From Rhodocyclales bacterium (GTDB taxonomy: Bacteria; Pseudomonadota; Gammaproteobacteria; Burkholderiales; Rhodocyclaceae), in NCBI GenBank assembly GCA_016215645.1, contig JACRIX010000106.1, forward strand, positions 1 through 35,310: DNA of 35,310 nucleotides, given 5' to 3'. How positions within the stretch are numbered: position 1 is the first letter of the stretch; each line of letters begins with the position of its first letter. The position numbers were made by a program, and so were the translations under genes. The notes under the pieces are model-generated. The model was not told the DNA's origin. It did no database searches and saw nothing but the letters and a program-made list of their open reading frames with translations. This document shows positions 24,967 through 32,497 of this stretch, one piece after another.

Positions 24967-27525
24967 ATGCCAGGCACCCGCTACCAGCTCGAAGTCAATC
25001 CCGAGGTCCCCGCGCGTCTTGCCCGCCTCGACGAAATCGCCAACAACCTCTGGTACAGCTGGGACCGCCCCACGCGTTCCCTGTTCGCCCGACTTTCGGC
25101 GGGCCTCTGGCGCGCCGTGCATCACAGCCCCAAGGCCTTCCTCAAGCGCATCGACCAGAAGCGGATCAACGAGGCAGCCGACGATCCGGTGTTCCTCGGC
25201 ACCATGAATCGCGTGCTCTCGGCCTACGATTCCTACCACGCCGTGCACAAGCAGGAGCTTCCCGGCAAGCCCCCGCTGCAGGGCAATGACCTGATCGCCT
25301 ACTTCTGCGCCGAGTTCGGCTTCCACGAGAGCCTGCCGATCTATTCCGGCGGCCTCGGCATCCTCGCCGGCGACCATTGCAAGGGCGCCTCCGACATGCG
25401 CCTGCCCTTCGTCGCGGTCGGCCTGCTCTACCGCCAGGGGTACTTCCGCCAGTCCATCGACCGCGAGGGCCGGCAGACCGCACACTACGGCGACAACGAT
25501 TTCGACGACATGCCGATCGAACCGGTGAGCGGCGCCGACGGGCAGGAACTTCGCATCGGAGTCGATTTCCCCGGGCGCACGGTCTGGGCCCGCATCTGGC
25601 GCGCCCATGTCGGCAACAACCAGCTCTTCCTGCTCGACACCCAACTGGCCGAGAACAGCGATGCCGACCGCGCCATCGCGTACCAGCTCTATGGTGGCGA
25701 CCGCCGCACACGCATCGAGCAGGAGATCCTGCTCGGCGTCGGTGGCGCGCGCGCCGTCGCCGCGCTCGGCCTCAAGCCCACCGTCTGGCACATCAACGAA
25801 GGCCATGCCGCCTTTCTGATACTGGAGCGCATTCGCGGACTGGTGACCGGCCAGGGCATGCCCTTTGCTGCGGCGCTGGAAGCGGCGGCGGCCAACACAG
25901 TATTCACAACGCATACCGCGGTACCCGCCGGGCACGACCATTTCGCCGACGACATGGTGATGCACTACTTCGGCGAATTCTGTGCCGCCGCCGGTCTCGA
26001 TCGCGACGGCCTGCTCGGCATGGGCCGCGTCGGCAATCACGGCGGCGAGTTCAACATGACCGCCCTGGCCCTGCGTGGCTCGCGCTTCCACAATGGCGTC
26101 TCGCGCATCCACGGCGAAGTCTCATCGAATATCTGCGCCGACATGTGGTCCCAGGTGACGCCGCCGGAAAATCCGATGGACTACGTCACCAACGCGGTGC
26201 ATGTACCCACCTTCCTCGCCACCGACTGGTACGAGACCTTCGACCGCCACCTCGGCCTCGGCTGGCAGCACCGCCTGACCGACCAGTCCTGCTGGAGCGC
26301 CGTGCACCGCATCCCGGACCAGATCTTCTGGAGCATCCGCCAGTCGCTCAAGGCCCAGTTGCTGCACCTGGTGCACAGCCGCGTGCGCTCGCAGCACCTG
26401 CGCAACCAGGGCTCCGAGGCCCACCTCGACCGCGTGCTGCGCTGTGCCGACCCCAACAATCCGACGGTACTGACCATCGGCTTCGCCCGCCGCTTTGCCA
26501 CCTACAAACGCGCCACGCTGCTGTTCAACAACCTCGACTGGCTGCGCGAAATCATTTCCGACGCACAGCGCCCGGTACTGTTCATTTTTGCCGGCAAGGC
26601 CCATCCCGCCGACGAACCGGGACGCGAGCTGATCCGCCAGATCGCCGACCTCTCGCGCAAGCGCGAGTTCGAAGGCCGCATCCTGCTGGTCGAAGGCTAC
26701 GACCTGCACCTGGCGCGGCGCATGGTGGCCGGCGTCGATGTCTGGCTCAACAACCCGATCTACCCGCTGGAAGCCTCGGGCACCTCGGGCATGAAGGCGG
26801 CGATCAACGGCGCGATCAATCTCTCGGTGCTCGACGGCTGGTGGGGTGAAGGTTACGACGGCAAGAACGGCTGGGCGATCAAGCCGGCGGCCGAGGGCCT
26901 TGACCCGTCCGAGCGCGATGCCGACGAGGCACGCACGCTCTACGAGCTGCTGCAAGACAGCGTGATCCCGATGTACTACCGCAGCACCTCGCTCGGCTAC
27001 TCGCCGGAATGGGTGGCGATGGCCAAGCAGTCGATCGCCTCGATCATGCCGCGCTTCAACATGCAACGCATGCTCACCGACTATGCCGAGAAGTTTTATT
27101 CTCCCGCCGCCGAGCAATGGCGCCGTTACGCCAGCGCCGACTTTGCCGGCGCGCGCAACGTCGCTGGCTGGAAGGCGCGCATCCGCGCCGCCTGGCCGCG
27201 CATCACCATCCGCCGCATCGGCGACGCCGCGCCACGCATCCGCTACGGTGAAGGGATGCGTTTCGAGGTCGCGGTCCAGCTCGATGGTCTGACGCCCGGC
27301 GATCTGGCCGTGGAACTGGTATTCACCCGCCCCGGCGAGCCGACCACGGCGCGGGCCCGACGCTATGCGCTGCGGCACGAGCGCGCACTGGAAAGCGGCG
27401 AACACCTCTTCGCCCGCGAGCTGACGCCCGACCAGTGCGGCAAGATGGAATACCGCATCCGCGTCTATCCGACCCACGAATTGCTCACCCATCCCTTCGA
27501 GATGGGCATGATGCTCTGGCTGTGA
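24967..27525 (+). CDS. glgP: Alpha-glucan (glycogen) phosphorylase
   Basis: The 852-residue GT35 enzyme releases glucose-1-phosphate from glycogen. It is of the branch that begins with a DUF3417 domain (LARLDEIANNLWYSWDR, 18-34), as in Mycobacterium and Thermotoga enzymes, rather than the E. coli GlgP/MalP type. Core motifs: AYFCAEFGFHESLPIYSGGLGILAGDH (111-137), VWHINEGHAAF (273-283), TTHTAVPAGHD (314-324), GFARRFATYKRATLLF, and the PLP lysine K610 in LEASGTSGMKAAINGAIN. A C-terminal extension (about 720-852) forms an extra beta domain. Its stop TGA shares one base with the pgi start (TGATG), so the two are probably translationally coupled. Together with Pgi it can channel storage sugar to fructose-6-phosphate via a phosphoglucomutase not seen here. 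Confidence 0.95.
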   Translation: MPGTRYQLEVNPEVPARLARLDEIANNLWYSWDRPTRSLFARLSAGLWRAVHHSPKAFLKRIDQKRINEAADDPVFLGTMNRVLSAYDSYHAVHKQELPGKPPLQGNDLIAYFCAEFGFHESLPIYSGGLGILAGDHCKGASDMRLPFVAVGLLYRQGYFRQSIDREGRQTAHYGDNDFDDMPIEPVSGADGQELRIGVDFPGRTVWARIWRAHVGNNQLFLLDTQLAENSDADRAIAYQLYGGDRRTRIEQEILLGVGGARAVAALGLKPTVWHINEGHAAFLILERIRGLVTGQGMPFAAALEAAAANTVFTTHTAVPAGHDHFADDMVMHYFGEFCAAAGLDRDGLLGMGRVGNHGGEFNMTALALRGSRFHNGVSRIHGEVSSNICADMWSQVTPPENPMDYVTNAVHVPTFLATDWYETFDRHLGLGWQHRLTDQSCWSAVHRIPDQIFWSIRQSLKAQLLHLVHSRVRSQHLRNQGSEAHLDRVLRCADPNNPTVLTIGFARRFATYKRATLLFNNLDWLREIISDAQRPVLFIFAGKAHPADEPGRELIRQIADLSRKREFEGRILLVEGYDLHLARRMVAGVDVWLNNPIYPLEASGTSGMKAAINGAINLSVLDGWWGEGYDGKNGWAIKPAAEGLDPSERDADEARTLYELLQDSVIPMYYRSTSLGYSPEWVAMAKQSIASIMPRFNMQRMLTDYAEKFYSPAAEQWRRYASADFAGARNVAGWKARIRAAWPRITIRRIGDAAPRIRYGEGMRFEVAVQLDGLTPGDLAVELVFTRPGEPTTARARRYALRHERALESGEHLFARELTPDQCGKMEYRIRVYPTHELLTHPFEMGMMLWL

Positions 27526-29156
27526 TGAAGCCCGCTACTGCTGCGGCCTGGCAGCCGCTTGCCGCCAGCGCCGGGTCCCTGCGCGGCATTCACCTGCGGG
27601 AACTTTTTGCCGCCGATGACCGGCGCTTCGCCAACTTTTCGACACGCTGGGAGGGCTGGTTGCTCGACTACTCGAAACAGCGCGTCGATGCCAAGGCCCT
27701 GTCGCTGCTGTGCGACCTGTGGCAGGCCGCCGACCTGCCCGGCTGGATCGCGCGCATGCGCGGCGGCGAAGCGATCAACCACACCGAGCGCCGCGCCGCG
27801 CTGCACATCGCGCTGCGCCATCCGGCGGGCAAGGGGCCCATCATGCACGGCGGCCATGATGTGATGCCCGCGGTCCATGCCGAGCTGGAAAAGATGCGCC
27901 GCTTCTGTGGCGAGGTCCATGGTCGCTACTGGCGCGGCGCCACGGGCGAGCCGATCAGCGACGTGGTCAACATCGGCATCGGCGGTTCCGACCTCGGTCC
28001 GCGCATGGCGACCCAGGCGCTGATGGCCTTCCGCCACCCCGCACTGCGGGTGCATTACGTCGCCAACCTCGACGGCGCCGACCTTGCCACGACGCTGGCG
28101 ACGCTGCAGCCGCGCACCACGCTGTTCGTCATCGCCAGCAAGACCTTCACCACCCAGGAGACCATGCAGAACGCCGCCTCGGCGCGGGCATGGCTGGTGC
28201 AGGCACTTGGAGAAGTGGCCGTCGCACGGCACTTCGTCGCGGTGTCGACCAACCTTGGCGAAGTCGCCCGCTTCGGCATCGACCCGGCCAACGCTTTCGC
28301 CTTTTGGGACTGGGTGGGAGGGCGCTATTCGCTGTGGTCGGCGATCGGCCTGCCGCTGGCCCTGGCCATCGGCGTCGACAATTTTGAAAAGCTGCTGGCC
28401 GGCGCGCATGCCATGGACGAGCATTTCTTCACTGCGCTGCCGCAGGCAAACCTGCCCGGCCTGTTGGCGCTGCTGGAGGTCTGGAACACGAATTTCCTCG
28501 GCGCCGACACCCGCGCCCTGCTGCCCTACAGCCAGTCGCTGGGCCTGCTGCCGCGCTACCTGCAGCAACTGGAAATGGAGTCCAACGGCAAGCCGGTGGA
28601 TCGCCAGGGCGAGCCGCTTGACTGCGCCGTTGCGCCCGTCCTCTGGGGCGAGGCCGGCACCAACGGCCAGCACGCCTTCTACCAGCTGATCCACCAGGGG
28701 CACCGCCTGATCCCCTGCGAGTTCATCGCCTGCCGTGAAGCGGATTTTGACCTGCCCGGCCACCAGGCCAAGCTGCTGGCCAACTGCTTCGCCCAGAGCG
28801 AAGCGCTGATGCGCGGCAAAACCCTGGGGGAAACCACGACCGAACTGCTGGCCGGCGGCATGGCGGCGGACGAGGCGGCACGTCTGGCGCCCTTCCGCAG
28901 TTTCCCCGGCAACCAGCCTTCGACCACGCTGCTGCTGCCGCGCCTCGACCCGTTCAACCTCGGCGCACTGCTGGCGCTTTACGAGCACAAGGTCTTCGCC
29001 GAGAGCGTGATCTGGGACATCAATCCCTTCGACCAGTGGGGGGTCGAATACGGCAAGCAGCTCGCCGGCCGCCTGCTGCCCATCATCGAGGGCAAGGCGC
29101 CCGCCGCCGGCCTCGACAGGTCGACCGCGGGGCTGATCGCCTACTGTCGCCAGTGA
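27525..29156 (+). CDS. pgi: Glucose-6-phosphate isomerase
   Basis: The 543-residue enzyme interconverts glucose-6-phosphate and fructose-6-phosphate. Motifs are VVNIGIGGSDLGPRMATQAL (147-166, substrate phosphate loop), SKTFTTQETMQNA, FAFWDWVGGRYSLWSAIGLP, WGEAGTNGQHAFYQLIHQG (catalytic glutamate region), FPGNQPSTTLLL and INPFDQWGVEYGKQLA near the C-terminus. Length matches the E. coli enzyme (549). The ATG at 27525 overlaps the glgP stop by one base; a GTG three bases earlier is also in frame. The stop overlaps the GTG start of glgA as GTGA. Finding pgi embedded between glgP and glgA ties hexose-phosphate balance directly to glycogen synthesis and breakdown. Confidence 0.96.
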   Translation: MKPATAAAWQPLAASAGSLRGIHLRELFAADDRRFANFSTRWEGWLLDYSKQRVDAKALSLLCDLWQAADLPGWIARMRGGEAINHTERRAALHIALRHPAGKGPIMHGGHDVMPAVHAELEKMRRFCGEVHGRYWRGATGEPISDVVNIGIGGSDLGPRMATQALMAFRHPALRVHYVANLDGADLATTLATLQPRTTLFVIASKTFTTQETMQNAASARAWLVQALGEVAVARHFVAVSTNLGEVARFGIDPANAFAFWDWVGGRYSLWSAIGLPLALAIGVDNFEKLLAGAHAMDEHFFTALPQANLPGLLALLEVWNTNFLGADTRALLPYSQSLGLLPRYLQQLEMESNGKPVDRQGEPLDCAVAPVLWGEAGTNGQHAFYQLIHQGHRLIPCEFIACREADFDLPGHQAKLLANCFAQSEALMRGKTLGETTTELLAGGMAADEAARLAPFRSFPGNQPSTTLLLPRLDPFNLGALLALYEHKVFAESVIWDINPFDQWGVEYGKQLAGRLLPIIEGKAPAAGLDRSTAGLIAYCRQ

Positions 29157-30589
29157 AGATTCTTTTCGCCACGTCGGAGATTGCGCCCTGGGTCAAGACC
29201 GGCGGCCTCGGCGACGTCGCCGGCGCACTGCCCGCCGCGCTGCGCGCCCTGGGCCACGACGTGCGGGTACTGGTGCCGGCCTACCCTGCCTTGCTGCAGG
29301 CCTTTCCCGCCGCCGCGGAAATTGCCCGCCCGCACTGGTTGGGCGGGCTGCTGCCGACACCCGGCCTGCGTCAGGCCGCAGCGCCCGACGGCACGCCGCT
29401 GCTGCTGCTCGACTACGGCCATTTTTACGACCGCGGCGGCAATCCCTATCTCGGTCCCGAAGGACGCGACTGGCTCGACAACCACCTGCGCTTCGGCCTG
29501 CTGTCACGTGTCGCCGCCTGGCTGGGCTCGGAGGCCAGCACGCTCGACTGGGTGCCCGAGATCATCCATTGCAACGACTGGCAGACCGGGCTGGCACCGG
29601 CCTACCTCGCCTACCGCGCGGAACGTCCGGCGAAATCCCTGTTCACGGTGCACAACCTGGCCTTCCAGGGGCTTTTCGACCACGCGTCGTTGTTCGAGCT
29701 CGGCCTGCCGGATGCCGCCTGGAACATGCATGGCGTTGAGTTCTACGGCCACCTCTCCTTCCTCAAGGCCGGCCTGCAACATGCCAGCGCCATCAGCACG
29801 GTCAGCCCCAGCTACGCCCGCGAAATCCAGACCGATGCCGAAGGCATGGGCATGGCCGGCCTGCTGCGGCATCGCGCCAGTGACCTGTCCGGCATCCTCA
29901 ACGGCATCGACACGCGCGACTGGGATCCGACGCGCGACCACCATCTGGCCAAGCACTATGGCCCGCGCCGGATCGCGGACAAGGCGAGCAACAAGGCTCG
30001 GCTACAGGAGGAGGTGGGGCTTGAAGTACGCGCCGACCTGCCGCTGTTCGCCGTGGTGAGCCGGCTCACCGAGCAGAAGGGGCTGGACCTGTTCCTCGAC
30101 GTCGCCGACCAGACCATCGACCTGCCGGCGCAGATCGTGGTGCTGGGCAGCGGCGCACATGGGCTCGAACATGGATGGACCGCCTTCGCCCAGCGCCATC
30201 CCGGCCGCTGTTCGGTACGCATCGGCTTCGATGAGGGTTTCGCCCATCGCATCGAGGCCGGCGCCGACATTTTCGTCATGCCTTCGCGCTTCGAGCCGTG
30301 CGGCCTCAACCAGATGTACAGCCTGCGCTATGGCACGCCACCCGTGGTGCGCGCCACCGGGGGCCTGGCCGATACCGTGATCGACGCCGCCGACGAGCGC
30401 CACGGCAATGGTTTTGTCTTCGGCCCGCCGACCACCGTGGCCTTGTTCGAGGCGCTGAACCGGGCCGCGGCATCGTTTCGCGACCACGCCCTTTGGCGCA
30501 GGCTGCAAAAGCACGGCATGGCCCGCGATTCGAGCTGGCATGAGGCCGCGGGGCACTATGTCGCGCTCTACCAAAAGATGCTGGGATGA
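29153..30589 (+). CDS. glgA: Glycogen synthase GlgA (ADP-glucose)
   Basis: The 478-residue GT5 enzyme (E. coli GlgA has 477) adds glucose from ADP-glucose to the growing alpha-1,4 chain. The start is GTG 29153, overlapping the pgi stop, giving MKILFATSEIAPWVKTGGLGDVAGALP, with the ADP-glucose-binding KTGGLGDV at 15-22. Other motifs are IIHCNDWQTGLAPAYL, FTVHNLAFQG, STVSPSYAREI, LNGIDTRDWDP, VSRLTEQKGLD and the catalytic-glutamate segment MPSRFEPCGLNQMYSLRYG. Longer upstream frames lie inside pgi. folA starts ten bases after its stop and probably shares the transcript. As the last glycogen gene of the run, it is far from glgC, its substrate producer. Confidence 0.96.
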   Translation: MKILFATSEIAPWVKTGGLGDVAGALPAALRALGHDVRVLVPAYPALLQAFPAAAEIARPHWLGGLLPTPGLRQAAAPDGTPLLLLDYGHFYDRGGNPYLGPEGRDWLDNHLRFGLLSRVAAWLGSEASTLDWVPEIIHCNDWQTGLAPAYLAYRAERPAKSLFTVHNLAFQGLFDHASLFELGLPDAAWNMHGVEFYGHLSFLKAGLQHASAISTVSPSYAREIQTDAEGMGMAGLLRHRASDLSGILNGIDTRDWDPTRDHHLAKHYGPRRIADKASNKARLQEEVGLEVRADLPLFAVVSRLTEQKGLDLFLDVADQTIDLPAQIVVLGSGAHGLEHGWTAFAQRHPGRCSVRIGFDEGFAHRIEAGADIFVMPSRFEPCGLNQMYSLRYGTPPVVRATGGLADTVIDAADERHGNGFVFGPPTTVALFEALNRAAASFRDHALWRRLQKHGMARDSSWHEAAGHYVALYQKMLG

Positions 30590-30599
30590 AGGACAGACA

Positions 30600-31094
30600 A
30601 TGCCGAAGACGATACTCACATTGATCGCCGCCGTGGCCAAAAACGGAGTGATCGGCAAGGACAATCGTCTGCCCTGGCATCTGCCGGCCGACCTCAGGCA
30701 CTTCAAGGCGCTCACCACCGGCCATGCCGTGATCATGGGGCGCAAGACCTGGGAGTCCCTGCCGGAGAAATTCCGTCCCCTGCCGGGTCGGCAAAACATC
30801 GTGGTAACACGCAGCGCTGCCTATGCGGCAGCGGGCGCCACGGTTGCAGGTTCGCTGCCGGATGCGGTGGCGGCGGCGGCGGGGGAGGAAGCCTTCGTCA
30901 TTGGTGGCGCCGAGCTCTACCAAGTGGCGCTGCCCCTCGCGGACCGCCTGCAACTCACTGAAATCGACGCCGAATTCGATGGTGACACGTGGTTTCCGGC
31001 GCGCGATCCGCGACAGTGGCGGGAAGCGGTGCGCGAAGCCCACCGCGACGAGACAGGACCGGGATACGCCTTCGTGCGCTACGAACGGATCTGA
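30600..31094 (+). CDS. folA: Dihydrofolate reductase
   Basis: The 164-residue enzyme reduces dihydrofolate to tetrahydrofolate. The ATG at 30600 follows GAAGGA by about eight bases, at the end of glgA. Motifs: LIAAVAKNGVIGKDNRLPWHLPADLRHFK (8-36, with active-site D31), VIMGRKTWESLP (44-55), PGRQNIVVTR, and the second NADPH-binding motif FVIGGAELYQVAL. The short frame upstream to 30540 lies in glgA and is not used. ThyA, which produces the dihydrofolate recycled here, is encoded 14 kb upstream on the same strand with the glycogen genes in between. The 3' end faces a convergent diguanylate cyclase gene. Confidence 0.97.
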   Translation: MPKTILTLIAAVAKNGVIGKDNRLPWHLPADLRHFKALTTGHAVIMGRKTWESLPEKFRPLPGRQNIVVTRSAAYAAAGATVAGSLPDAVAAAAGEEAFVIGGAELYQVALPLADRLQLTEIDAEFDGDTWFPARDPRQWREAVREAHRDETGPGYAFVRYERI

Positions 31095-31098
31095 ATCG

Positions 31099-31125
31099 CC
31101 GCAGCACCAGCGCCGACTTCTGCGG
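31099..31125. terminator. Weak hairpin between folA and the convergent GGDEF gene
   Basis: CCGCAG (31099-31104) and CTGCGG (31120-31125) pair around a 15-base loop in the 39-base gap between the two stop codons. The stem is short and lacks T-runs, so terminator function is only suggested by position. Confidence 0.3.
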
Positions 31126-31133
31126 TCTGCCGT

Positions 31134-32408
31134 TCAGCCGGACATCGCATCAGGCGGGGCGTGCACATCCGCCAGCACCACCCGATTGCGCCCGCTGTCC
31201 TTGGCCTGGTACAAAGCGAGGTCGACGCGCCGCAACCAGTCCGCGACGACCTCGCCCGTGGCAAGTTCGGCAACGCCGAACGAGGCGCGCAACCGCACCC
31301 GCCCCTGATCCGCAGCGAGTTCGATTGCGGCGATTGCGCAACGCAGGCGCTCGGCCGTCTGCCGCGCCGCATCGGCGGCCGAGAGCGGCAGCAGGATCAG
31401 GAACTCCTCACCCCCGAAGCGCGCCAGGATGTCGCCTTCGCGCAGTTCGCCCTGGACGGTACGCACCAGCACCTGCAAGGCCAGGTCGCCGACGGAATGG
31501 CCATGCCGGTCGTTGATCTTCTTGAAGTGGTCGAGGTCGAGCATGATCAGGCTGGCTGGCGTGCCATAGCGCGACTTGTACGCGACCTGCAGTTCAAGGC
31601 GCTCGACCATGACGCGCCGGTTGGAGGCACCGGTCAGTTCGTCGTGGGTCGCCAGTTCGTTGAGTCGCTCGAAAGCGGCGGCGAGATCCGCGTTCTTTTG
31701 CTCCAGCGCGTGATTGCTCTGGTACAGGTCGCTGCGCAATTGCGACAACTGGTCGACCAGGGCCTGGCTGCGTTGCGCGGCATCCAGGCCGCTGATCAGT
31801 TGCCGGCGCGCCACCGCCCCGTACTGCACTTCGAGCGCGAAGAGAATGATCAGGCTCAGGCCAATCTGCAGGGCGAACGGATGTGAAGTCTGAAAGGCGT
31901 GTACCACCGGTGGCAACAGCACGGCCGCCGAGAACAGGATGCTCGCCGTGCGGAAGGCAGACATGATGGTCACACAGATCGCCGAAACCGCGACCAGCAC
32001 GCTCAGGTTGAAGAAAAAGTGGTGCGACAAGGGCTCTACGGCAAAGAACCATACCGACGCCCCCCACGCCAGGCCGACCAGGAAATTGGCTCCGATTTGC
32101 CGTCGCGCCCAGGGGATGCTGTCACGCCACAATGGCGGCAGGGTGCGAAACCGGTAGCCCAGCCCAAGGATCAGCAACTCGTCAAGATTGATCAGGATCA
32201 GCCATGCAGCGGCCTTTCCCCAACCCGCGGCCGGCCCCAGAACCAGGACGAGCAGCAAGGTACCGAGAGGGGAGGAGAGCGCACCAGCCACGGCGCGGTC
32301 GGTGAAAACCCGAACACGCTCTGCCATGACCCTGCGCGCTACCGTGACCTCATCGAGATGAAACTCGGGAAGTTGGCTGGCCTGGGACGGACCTTCGGCG
32401 GCTCGCAT
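31134..32408 (-). CDS. Membrane-anchored diguanylate cyclase (GGDEF)
   Basis: The 424-residue protein makes cyclic di-GMP from GTP. About six hydrophobic segments lie between residues 48 and 195 (for example GTLLLVLVLGPAAG, ANFLVGLAWGASVWFF, FFFNLSVLVAVSAICVTIM). They are followed by a coiled coil (about 208-250) and a GGDEF domain (about 252-415). The domain starts HDELTGASNRR, has LIMLDLDHFKKINDRHGHSVGD and the intact active site GGEEF (332-336). An inhibitory I-site REGD (323-326) lies five residues before it, so product feedback is likely. No EAL domain is present. ATG 32408 has no clear ribosome-binding site; the methionine at residue 28 is an alternative start. The gene lies 89 bases downstream of the decarboxylase on the same strand. 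Confidence 0.92.
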   Translation of the reverse strand: MRAAEGPSQASQLPEFHLDEVTVARRVMAERVRVFTDRAVAGALSSPLGTLLLVLVLGPAAGWGKAAAWLILINLDELLILGLGYRFRTLPPLWRDSIPWARRQIGANFLVGLAWGASVWFFAVEPLSHHFFFNLSVLVAVSAICVTIMSAFRTASILFSAAVLLPPVVHAFQTSHPFALQIGLSLIILFALEVQYGAVARRQLISGLDAAQRSQALVDQLSQLRSDLYQSNHALEQKNADLAAAFERLNELATHDELTGASNRRVMVERLELQVAYKSRYGTPASLIMLDLDHFKKINDRHGHSVGDLALQVLVRTVQGELREGDILARFGGEEFLILLPLSAADAARQTAERLRCAIAAIELAADQGRVRLRASFGVAELATGEVVADWLRRVDLALYQAKDSGRNRVVLADVHAPPDAMSG

Positions 32409-32497
32409 GACGCAACCATCGTATGCCGCCCGCGAACCGCACTATTGACCTGCATCAAGCCGCGCTGGGCGAAATGCCCGAGCACGGCGCCCGGACT

